From Prunus persica (Eukaryota; Streptophyta; Magnoliopsida; Rosales; Rosaceae), in NCBI RefSeq assembly GCF_000346465.2, contig NC_034012.1, positions 25,263,107 through 25,327,106 on the forward strand: a stretch of DNA of 64,000 nucleotides, in the 5' to 3' direction. The translations under genes were made by a program, and so were the position numbers. Shown one piece after another: positions 55,249 to 64,000 of this stretch. The first letter of the stretch is position 1; every line of letters begins with the position of its first letter. The notes below the pieces were generated by a model that saw nothing but the letters and a program-made list of their open reading frames with translations, did no database searches and was not told the DNA's origin.

Positions 55249-56565
55249 CTAAAACCCTAATTTTCTAAGGGTTTCCTGCAGATTCGCCTTCTTAACAGAA
55301 AGTTCTTTCTGGAGCAGCACTCCTTGATGAATCGAGGCTTTTGCGATTTCCAAAGCTGGCCTGGAAGCTGCAACCATGCTCTGCACAAGGAAGGTGGCTT
55401 TGGTTTTGGAACTCAGTCCAGCCCCAAGCTTGTTCTGCACCTCCCTACACTCTGCCAGCTGTTTTTGGAGTTCTTCAATCTGCTTCTCCAACTTATCCGC
55501 GGTAGCCTTGGCCTCCTTATATCCAGCCACCATCTGATCCAGTTCTGTCTTCTGCCTAGCAAAGTCAGCCAGATTGGCTTCATGTGTGGCCTTACAGAAC
55601 TCAGAAGTTTTGAACGTAGGCCTAAGATCTTCATAGCGATCATGCAGATTAAGCACATCCCTGGCCAGGCTTAGGCCCATCTCAAGAATAGGCCTCGGAG
55701 CCATGTTCTGTCTATGCAGCAGGTCCAGGTCCTTCATCAGCTGATCTAGAGCCCCTGTATCTTCATCAAATTCCAGCTCAGTGGACTGCCAGATTTTTAA
55801 CCTCTCCATGGCCTCCTGCACTGCTCTAGACTTTGCCTTGCTCGGAGGAGAGCTGAGTTTCTCCAGCCTCTCCAGTTGAGCATCCAGATCCATGGCTTCA
55901 AATTCTTCCAGCTCTGGATCAGCAAAAGAAGCCGTGGCAGATGATCCTGGAAAGGAATGAATAGGCATCTGCAGAAGAGAACATAAGTTAAGACCAGACA
56001 GAAAGTGGAAGATAAAGGAGGCTCAAAGTTATGAAAACTTACAGCAACAATGGGAGGTTTTAGGGGGCTGGATACCGCAGCCAGAGCACCAGTAGCCTTA
56101 GGCACTTCCACCTGGAAAGACTACAACTGTTAGAACAGACAGAACAGACAGAACAGCAGGAAAACGTGAACAGTCAAGGAGGAAAATTACCACAACCACA
56201 GGAGCAGCTGCAGTCGTTCCCACCTCAGCCTCCGGAACCACAACAGTCAATTCTGCCTGGTCCACGGGGTCTGATGCAAACCGTTCCGCCTGATCCTCAG
56301 CCGCTGGAGCGGCAGTAGAATGCTCTGCCTCGGCATCCTTTTTTAGCAGTTCTGCCATCTCAGCTGGAACAGGACCAAACCAGTGAGGCCCTAACACCAG
56401 GGTATTCTCAAACAAATGGAGGACATTCTCGTCCAGATTCTTCTAGGCAAAGGGATGAAGCTTGCTCCTGATTTCTATCGCGTGAGTATCAATCCCGCTC
56501 CCAGTGATATAATCGGGAGGAATTGAAGCGGAAGAGGATTGAGCACGGGATCTTGGGGAAGACAT
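55249..56565 (-). pseudogene. Antisense three-exon gene between integrase and 3' LTR, one stop codon
   Basis: On the minus strand three exons (56565-56191, 56111-56043, 55968-55249) join with GT-AG signals in consistent phase. They would give 387 residues if the in-frame TAG at 56445-56443 in exon 1 were read through. Exon 1 begins MSSPRSRAQSSS and is Ser- then Ala/Val/Glu-rich. Exon 3 is an acidic then strongly coiled-coil region (KLEKQIEELQKQLAECREVQ, about residues 300-325). The 5' flank has CTTTAAAAGAA and a telo-box-like AAAACCCTAAACC, as in host gene leaders. No known domain is recognised. Antisense ORFs are reported in some Tat elements; function unknown. Confidence 0.7.
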
Positions 56566-56654
56566 TTCTGATTCGAAGGCAGAAACAGAAGAAGGAGAGG
56601 TTTGAAGAAAGATATGGAGATCTCGAAAGAAGCTCGCAGGAACGAGAGTTGGAA

Positions 56655-56700
56655 GGTTTAGGGTTTTCAGAGGCTATGAATTTGAATTTCTTTTAAAGAG
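56655..56700 (-). promoter_or_regulatory. Promoter-like elements of the antisense gene
   Basis: On the minus strand CTTTAAAAG (56691-56699) precedes AAAACCCTAAACC (about 56656-56668), 95-130 bases upstream of the ATG at 56565. The arrangement resembles a plant core promoter followed by a telo-box leader. Confidence 0.4.
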
Positions 56701-56893
56701 GAGCTCGAAAACATGGGAAGAGGAAGATGGGACGACACCTGATGATTATTAGCTAGTGACTAGCCGTTTTCCCACGAACTCTAGTTCGTAGCAAGCAGAC
56801 GTGGCAGACGTGGGCGAAAAGACGGAAGAAACTGGCGCGCGAATTAATTGGCAAAACATTAAGTCTAAAACCGTCCAAAAAACGATTCAGACT

Positions 56894-56905
56894 TAATGGG
56901 GGCAT
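56894..56905 (+). other. Polypurine tract of the Tat element
   Basis: TAATGGGGGCAT directly precedes the 3' LTR. Confidence 0.7.
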
Positions 56906-58359
56906 TGTTTGGGCCCAAATTCGGCACACCCAAAACCAAGAGACAAGCCCATGATGAAATTGCCTACCCAGCCCGAAAACTTGAGAAAAACAAAATAGGA
57001 TCCAGACAGATTGGGCTTCACACCAAGAATGTTGAAAACAAAGCTTCAGCCCAAAGAAAGGCCCAAAGAGGAAACTGACAAGATGGGCTTCAAAAGATCA
57101 GCCCATGAATTATTGATTAGGTTCAGACCCAAGGGATCAAAGACATACCCACGTGATTGCCTCAGCTTTAGAAAAGTCAGCAATACCGACTGAAATTTAA
57201 AAATATGAAAGGGACGTCTCTGAAACACTGCCAATTGAAGATCAAGAAACCCATCTATGTTCAAGATTTTGCTCCAAATCGATGCACCACCCCCCCAGGG
57301 ATTCACGGATCACGCTTTCTAAATTAGAACAGGAAACCAGGGAAGGGACTGCTTTAGGAGGTGACTGCTCAGAACCTATCTGCCTTGATTGATAAGAAAT
57401 CCTTCTTACTTTATATTATAAGAGATCTTTTTTGCCGCCCATTATTTAGGATTAAAAATCACCTCCCCAGGAGGGTCTCTTATAAAAACGAAAGTAGGCA
57501 AAGGAACAAAGGACACTCAATTCATCAATCAATCAAAAAAAACAAACAAGAAAAAGCTCACTTGGATCCAAAGAAAACCAGCTTTAGATCAGAATTCCAA
57601 AGTTCAGACTTAGAAAATAAGTCCTCTGAAAGCGAGATCCCTCTCGTTACAAGTTTGGTTTAGCAAAAGCCAAGACAAACAGTTTGAGTTTTCACAAATA
57701 TGAAAACCTCAACAAATTTTATAGCATAGTTCCAGCTTGCTAAAGACGAATAGCCACTTCTGTCCCTTCAAACTGAAGAAGTCGCAGTTCTGCCCGCTCA
57801 AAAGTCTCCCAAGGCTTGAAGAAGATTGAAGCTCTGCCAAAATTGAACTTTGGTATCGATTTACAGCTGAGGCCAAGCAGCTAAAGTCGTCGACAGTGCA
57901 GTCCAGCATAGACATGCCCAGTCCAGCCCGGATCAGAAGTTTCCACCCAGGCAGAAATGGAGTTTCAGCCATCTTTTTGTCTTTCTAGAGTCGGTTTCTC
58001 CCTGCTTAATCTTGTAAAAGGGAGTTCTGCCTGAAAACAGTACTTTATTATTATCCATTCTGGCCAGAACAATCATTTGATACTGAGATAAATTGTGAAA
58101 GTCCTCACCAGTCTGAGGCAAGAAAAGAACTTACTTGGGAGATATTCCTCACCCAAATTCACAATCGTTTTGTTTTAGAAGCCAGTAACTTGAGGTGCAA
58201 GTTATCCACTCTCAAAATAAGTCTGCTAGAATCTACATTGCTAGCAGTGGCACGCTCACACACCAAAGAAAGCTGACTTGTCGACCAGCTAGTGGTCTTC
58301 AAGCCAGTGGGGAACTTCGCCCTTCCACATCAGGAGTTAAACACGAAAACGGGTGAACA
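56906..58359 (+). repeat. 3' LTR of the Tat element
   Basis: TG...CA bounded, 1454 bp, essentially identical to 46275-47731, followed by the GTATG duplication. Confidence 0.95.
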
Positions 58360-58364
58360 GTATG

Positions 58365-59090
58365 TTTACACAACTTTAGCAAACGTTTTTCGGGAGCCCA
58401 AATATGCTTGTCTGACGGCCGATCACTTAAGGGCCAACTATCACTACTAGTCATAAAATTATAACCAACTTACCTAGTACGGTAGTGAAAGTGTCCATTT
58501 ACTGGCTAGACCTCATCGACTAAACCTCACACAAGGGTATTGGAAAAGTCTATCCGTGTAACCCCTCCGGATGTTTAGGGGATCGAAACCTATGGAAGAT
58601 GTTATGCCTCCTTCACCCTCAGGTCGTCGAGGATAATGCCTGCATACGTATACCCTCCAAAACTTTGAAAATCCAAAGCCAAATATCCATAAAACCAAAC
58701 AATATGGCATCCAAAAATAGTGCATCTTTTGCACACAACAATATTTACTTTGTCATACATACACACAAAATACAAGTCCGTGACAAAGTCCCCCTACCTG
58801 GAATCAAATTTCAAGCCTGACTTGCCCTCTGCACCTTCGAACTCAAACTAGCCACTCTTGAACAACTGAATCACAATCCAACATTCATAAATAATATGAA
58901 AAATCCTTAATTGTACTTTAGTCCTTTTTCTTGTCTTTAATTGCACCATGGTCCTTAAACTTAATTCAAATTACAATTTAGTCCTTAAAGTTCAGAGTAA
59001 TTGCAAAATAGTCCTTGTACTTTATGAAAAGTCCAAAAATATCCTAATAGTCCTTGAAGTTCCATCTCTAGTCTAAAAAGGGTAAAACTT
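58365..59090. other. Right continuation of the repeat interrupted by the Tat element
   Basis: Gene-free sequence with LTR-like GTCGTCGAGGATAATGCCTG (minus the first two bases, near 58624). It then has several AGTCCTTAAA/AGTCCTTG phrases (58918-59060) typical of plant dispersed repeats. Family not assigned. Confidence 0.4.
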
Positions 59091-61847
59091 GCGGTACAGT
59101 AAAGTTAAAGTCTAAATAGTAATTTTTTGTTCATACACATGGATTAGAGGAATAGGTATAACTTGTTTCAGGAATTTTAGTAGAAGGATATGAAAAAGTG
59201 ATTGTACTTTGTTAAGTTGCTACATAGCATGTACCTTTTTGCGAAGATTGAAAATCACTTTTTTGAAAAAAAAAATGGTTTGGATCTAAAAATGTGTTCT
59301 TAGTGTAATTCTACAAACATTTTTTCTAAGAACAAAAATAGTAAAAATGTTTCTGATGTCAATATTTGAAAATGGGAAAAGAAAGAAAGTAAATGTGCTT
59401 TTTATAGCAATATAAGTGTTAGTTCAAGTGTGAAGAGGTTAGTAATAGTTAGTTACTTTGTCTATCTTTCTCTCTTTGGCTCGATAGTTGTCTCTCATTG
59501 ACTTGCTCTCTCTTACTAGTGAGGTCACTGTTAGCTCTCCCACTCGCTCACAGCCTCAGTTCTATCTTTGTTTGCAATTATATCTTTTCGATTTATATAG
59601 ATATTGAGAAGTTCCTTTTTAAAAAAATTGGGGCAAATGTTATGTGAATTGAATGTTTCATTTTGGGTATTGGACCTTTCATTCTTGAAAGTACGAATGC
59701 TTCCTTAAGTCCAACTACTTTTTTTGTTATCATTTTGAGAATATGAGTGAGCTTTTTTCTTCTTTTCTTGGACTGTTGAATTGATAGAAGGGGACTAGTC
59801 TAAATGAGGATGGTGATTGTCTTGTTATAGGGTGTTGTGACAGCTCTGTCCATCTTTGGGATGTCACAACTGTTAGATTTTGGAGAGAGAGAAAGAGAGA
59901 GAGAGAGGAAGGAGCTAAATGAATTATGTTGCTCTTCTCACGCACTCACTGTGCACTCATAACAGCTGGGAACAGGATATTCCCAAATTACATCATCCAA
60001 ATCTAGCCATCCATTCTTCTATTCTAAGATTACATCTTAGCTGTCCACTTGGACTGTGATCCAAGGGCTCACATTTAAAACTATAAATTTAAACTAATTA
60101 CAAACTAATATTAGCTAAATCACTTATACTTCAACAACAACTTCTAATGGGGTTCTTGAACTTCGACATCTTGGTAAGTTATAATTGAATTGACTGATTT
60201 GTTTTGAGCTTTTTTTCTTAGTTAACTTTTATTGAAGTTCATGAATTGAATTCTTATATTGAACAGTAGAGAGGACCCTTATGTATTCAATGCGGTTATG
60301 GGGTGACAGCCTTCAAGTTCTTAAAGCTCTCCATGGATAGGGAATTTGGCTTTGGCATGCACTGCGCTTTGAACTTCTAGACTATTTGAATACGCATAAC
60401 TTTCTTTTTTTCCCTGATGCACAAAGGTTATAACCTGCTTGTCTTGTGCCTTACATGTATTTTCACTCTCGATGTCATTCCTACATTTCTTTTTTTTTTT
60501 TGGTTTCTGTCTAATGTAAGCATTTGTTTTGTCTTTTTGTTTCTGTATTTCCACTCTCAAATACACATAATTATATTTATTTATTTTTCCCCTTTTTGTT
60601 TTTTTATGTGCAGCTTTATAATTTGGGTAAGAGTATTTCTTTCACTTGATCAAACAAGTCTCTTCCAGGAATTACAGGAAAAAAAAAAAGTTGTGGAAAA
60701 GAAAGATTAGCCTATAATATTGTATTATAATTTATAAGTCTCGAGTTATGTGTTGAACTTGGAGTTCTATATAAGTTGTCGCTGAAAATATGTTCTTCTT
60801 TGGAGTTGCAGATTAGTAGTGTTTGGTTGACTTTCATTAGGAAAAATACATATGTATTTGTTTCTGATATCCACATGAAATTGTCATGACTGAAGCTACT
60901 AGATGTATATAGTGATGCTGTCATGACTGAAGCTAGCGGACGATAAGGAAACGCAAGTATTTTTTAACTTTCAAAAGATACTATCTATCCAATTCATGTT
61001 CTTGGTGATTGTTAAAGATGTCTGGTGGCTTTCTTTTATCCATATTTAGTCCTCTGTAGAATGCTAGTCTTTGTTGTTGATTTTTCTTTTATGAATTTTT
61101 TCATTTGTTCATGTGATTTGGTGCATAAAGAGGATTATAGGTAAATGAAATATTGAAGAACATGTTCTGAAGGCTTATTGCTTGAATGCAGTCATGCTCT
61201 GAAGCAAATGAAACAGTGAATAGGTAAGACATATTGTTTGGCCATGGGTTTGCTAATATAGGCATTTGATTTTAATTTGTTTTAGTATACCCAAAAGTAA
61301 TACTAATAACCCAATATTGTTCAAGTAGTCACCCCCCTTAACAAAGGTGGTCTTGGGTCAAGGCTACCAAGGCTACAGCCTGGGACCCAAAGCTGAGGAG
61401 GGCCCAAAAGTTTTTTTTAAGCCTATTTATATATGTATAAAACAATTAATAATAATTTAAAAACCTTGACTGTTGGATTTTCCCAGAGGAGGGGGCGAGG
61501 GCGAGTTGGGGTGGGGATCGAGTGTTTGAAGAACTCCTTTTTTAATTGTTTATTATTTTAAAAAATAAAAAATGTCAAATACGAAAATACAATTAATGTT
61601 CTTTTGTGTAATTAAGATATTGGTTTAAGTAAGAGAGAAGTGACACTTGTCATGAGTAAAAGGGAAAAAGTCTAAAAGATAAGGTTAGAGAGAGGGTTGA
61701 TAGCCCCCTTGTGCAATTTGCTGCATAGGCTAACTGAGAAGGGGTTGATAGTGACACACATTGGTTCTTGTGTCTACATCAAAAGGCTACGTCAAAAGGT
61801 GTTTAAGGCTCGCCAAGGTATTTAAGCCTCACCAAGGTGGAAATTGT
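59091..61847. other. Intergenic DNA with coding scraps
   Basis: AT-rich sequence with a (GA)n run at about 59881-59908. The WD40-like scrap at 59802-59870 is listed separately. Near 61320-61440 a GGGCCCAAAAG-containing block resembles dispersed repeats. No intact gene is supported. Confidence 0.4.
59802..59870 (+). pseudogene. WD40-repeat-like coding fragment
   Basis: One plus-strand frame reads DGDCLVIGCCDSSVHLWDVTT, the pattern of a WD40 blade ending in a Trp-Asp-like dipeptide. No further blade continues the frame, and stops lie nearby. It is probably a relic or captured exon; the parent gene is unknown. Confidence 0.4.
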
Positions 61848-62246
61848 TGAAATTGTTGGATTAGGTTAAGTCTTTTATTCCTATTAGGTTTGTACTTAAG
61901 TCCTATGAACTATAAATAGGCACTTTAGTGGTAGGTTTTCATAACATGAGAAAACAAAGGGCATCAAATTGGGTTTAAGCCAAGGGTGAGAGAAAAGAGA
62001 GTTAGGGTTTGGGAGAGAGCAAATGGGGTTTTCATTGTAACCAAAGGGATTGTTTCTTACTAGTAAATTTCTCGAGGATCACCGTAGAAGACGTAGGCAC
62101 AATGCCAAAACGCTATAAATTCTTGTGTTCTTTGTGTGTTGTGTGTTTACTTTTCGGTTGGTGTGTATACTTTATATTTGCGTGTCTTGTGTGTAGTAGT
62201 TGCGTAGTCCATTAATAACAAGGTCTTGGAGTCTTTTTGCACAACA
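61848..62246 (+). repeat. Probable copia-type solo LTR
   Basis: The block starts TGTTGAAATTG, has CTATAAATAGGCAC as a TATA region and an LTR-like leader with GACGTAGGCAC, and ends GCACAACA. No partner LTR or matching target duplication was found, so boundaries are approximate. Confidence 0.4.
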
Positions 62247-62339
62247 CCATGATATTGGGTTGAGCAATCTTGTAACCATTTCTTAACAAATATATATCAT
62301 ATTCAAAAGGAAATTTTTTTTTTTTTACAAGAAGTCTCT

Positions 62340-62571
62340 TCATCTCACCAAGAAGCGACATCGTCTTCTAAATGGGAAGCAACAATTTTCACCATCTTGT
62401 CCTCTAGGATCGCTATTGAATCAAATATTTTATCTACATCTACAACCCATTGGAGAAAGCCTTTGATGCAGTCACTCCCCTTGAAGTATAGAACAACTGC
62501 AACATCAAATTCTCTAAGAGTGATTGGTTCCCCGTCTTCATGGATTCTATCTTCCTCGTTTGGACGAGCCA
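62340..62571 (-). pseudogene. Truncated Ty3-type gag start
   Basis: On the minus strand an ATG near 62571 opens MARPNEEDR and continues to YFKGSD, FLQWVVDVDKIFD and KMVKIVASHLEDDVASW, matching the start of the retrotransposon gag core. It is cut off near 62340. It follows the primer site and LTR in the order expected for an element 5' end. Confidence 0.65.
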
Positions 62572-62600
62572 TTGGCAACATCTCGAGTCAGGCAAAACCT

Positions 62601-62612
62601 GCTCTGATACCA
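62601..62612 (-). other. Primer binding site, initiator tRNA-Met type
   Basis: The minus strand reads TGGTATCAGAGC, the standard complement of the 3' end of initiator tRNA-Met, two bases from the LTR. Confidence 0.85.
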
Positions 62613-62614
62613 AC

Positions 62615-63128
62615 TGATGCAATGAGATATAGGGGAATAGGGAGATCGAATGATAACCCTAAAGTAACAATGTCAGAACCCACCAGAGTAAAAATCAAAG
62701 GTATTTGATTGATAATAAATGAAATTAACAAACTATACAATGTCATGAGTTGGCTTAAATAGAAAACAAAGAACCCTAAAACCGGTGGAAATTCTAGGTT
62801 CCAGAATATTCCTAAAACTTAGCTAACAAGAAAAGAATAAAAATCCTAATTAAAATCATATTAGAAAATAATATCTTGATTGATAACTTATTCTAAAAAT
62901 ATAAATAAAACATTAAAGTAAAATATAAATCTTGATAAAATCCATTTGCTTCAATTTCTTCAATCTATCCAAAAATTCCAAGAATACGCTTTCCTTCTTT
63001 TCCTAGCACCATAATTGACATTTAATCGGGAACTTCCCTCTCTGGCATGATTTTCTTCCAATTTTGAGTCACTTTATTTTAATTAATTTTCACACCATAA
63101 TTAACCCATATTTCTTTCTACATCAACA
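62615..63128 (-). repeat. 5' LTR of a truncated Ty3-type element
   Basis: Left edge TGATGCAATG next to the primer site, right edge CATCAACA. With the primer site and gag start it forms the 5' end of an element whose remainder is missing. Confidence 0.65.
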
Positions 63129-63854
63129 AACTTTGAATTATGTGAACCAATTATATATTTGTATGCCCTTAACACCAATAGGAAGAATATTTGGAAAACC
63201 TGAAATTGTAACATAGCACGAGTGGAGGAAAACTCTAATTTGAAATTAACAAAACCATGGGTTTAGATAAAACCCAAACTGAACAAATTGCATTTGATAA
63301 AATGCAATTTCACTAGTTGCAATTTAAACAATGCAACTTGACCCACTAACGGCAAACCTTTGTCATTCACATACTAATTATAATAAATTTCTGTGGTAAA
63401 AAATATTTTTGGTCATTGGGTTTATGATTGAAAATAATTTTGGTCATCATAATTTTAATTTTTCAATTTTGAATACTGTATTTGCAATAGTTAGCAAATC
63501 ATGTCAAATGCCACAATTCAGTTAGTTTCATTAATTAAAAAATAATTACTTCAATATAAAATTTAATATTTCAAACAAATTTAGATATTAAAATTTTCAG
63601 TTGTTAATTAATTTGAAAATAAATATTTTTCTTTTGTCCATGTGGACGTCCATTGCATCAAAAAATGCCACATCAGCACTTAACATCTCTTCTAACGGCC
63701 TGAATAACAAAAGGTTTGATTTGTATGTTTTCCGTGAGTTTAGGTATCTACGTGCAAAATTTAAAAGATTTGGTACTAATTTGAAACGACCCCCAAAGTT
63801 TAGGTAATTTTATGTAGGTGTTGAGGACCAAAAAATTCACAGTTCGTCCTAAAT
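63129..63854. other. AT-rich intergenic sequence with MITE-like blocks
   Basis: Phrases such as TTTTGGTCATTGGG and TTTTGGTCATCATAATTTT and a terminal-repeat-like CTTCTAACGG suggest degenerate terminal repeats. No gene seen. Confidence 0.35.
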
Positions 63855-64000
63855 GAATTCCCAGCCCAGCGCAATGCCTTATTAAGAAAAGACCTGATTT
63901 AGAGCAAGCGAGAATTCATCATTCACGCTCGCATGAGTCATGATCCATGTGACATGCCAAATAAATATGCAATATGTCACACTAAGAGTTGAAATAAGCA
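63855..64000 (-). repeat. Inverted second copy of the 31275-31420 dispersed repeat
   Basis: The reverse complement matches 31275-31420, including GCATATTTATTTGGCATG and the TCTTTTCTTAATAAGG block, and runs to the window end. Confidence 0.8.

Larger units (their letters stand above)
46275..58359 (+). mobile_element. Tat-lineage Ty3/gypsy LTR retrotransposon, very young copy
   Basis: The 12.1-kb element is flanked by GTATG (46270-46274 and 58360-58364). LTRs of 1457 and 1454 bp differ, by inspection, only at the first base (G versus T) and by 2-base and 1-base indels, so insertion was very recent. Order: 5' LTR, primer site, gag-protease frame, RT/RNase H/archaeal-type RNase H frame, integrase frame, an antisense spliced gene, polypurine tract, 3' LTR. 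The RT signature YIDDVVIKS and the extra RNase H are typical of the Tat branch. One stop codon separates RNase H from integrase. Confidence 0.95.

Noticed and set aside
60140..60350. Splice-like exon scraps after the WD40-like fragment
   Set aside because: A GGTAAGT donor and a CAG acceptor are present, but the translated pieces are too short to assign to a gene.

Overview
This is a plant nuclear window: genes carry GT-AG introns, plant LTR-retrotransposon lineages (Athila, Tat, copia-type) dominate, and the two host genes (a CLC-c type anion transporter and a SETD6/RKM-like SET-domain methyltransferase) are plant-like. I infer a woody eudicot, possibly Rosaceae, from the overall repeat style only. 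Nothing is bacterial or organellar.

Layout. 1-11348: a long inverted-repeat (foldback) element with an Athila-type Ty3 retrotransposon (9-10831, minus strand, 5-bp target duplication CGTGT) inserted inside its left terminus. 11397-12576: fragment of the same non-autonomous LTR family as the complete copy at 35829-42660. 12577-13467: GC-rich hAT-like element. 13692-18922: a Mutator-like element (9-bp duplication TTATTTTTA) carrying a copper-transporter (COPT) exon fragment. A PIF/Harbinger element (14297-18010, TAA duplication) is nested in it, and a MITE is nested in its right terminal repeat.

19266-26584: seven-exon CLC-c gene, apparently intact (777 aa), starting only about 340 bp from the Mutator-like terminus. 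26585-33318: mostly non-coding repeats, including a 27-bp minisatellite and a dispersed repeat seen again at the window end. 33319-35484: three-exon SET-domain gene on the minus strand with a simple-sequence Asp-rich insert.

35829-42660: a young non-autonomous LTR element (166-bp LTRs with one difference, AATAA duplication). It has no gag-pol. It carries scrambled plastid aldolase coding fragments, a nine-unit array of covarying stem-loops, an antisense coiled-coil ORF, and four copies of a hairpin motif before the 3' LTR. 43562-44341: an insertion with the marks of target-primed reverse transcription. 44592-45287: MITE.

46275-58359: a 12-kb Tat-lineage Ty3 element whose LTRs differ only at the first base and by two tiny indels (GTATG duplication). 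It has gag-PR, RT-RNH-aRNH and INT frames and, downstream of INT on the opposite strand, a three-exon gene with its own promoter-like leader. 58365-64000: older repeats, a WD40-like coding scrap, a copia-like solo LTR, and a truncated Ty3 5' end (LTR, primer site, gag start).

The host genes are independent of one another. Otherwise the window is a record of nested insertions. The most unusual signals are the structured-RNA array and the antisense genes inside the two young LTR elements.
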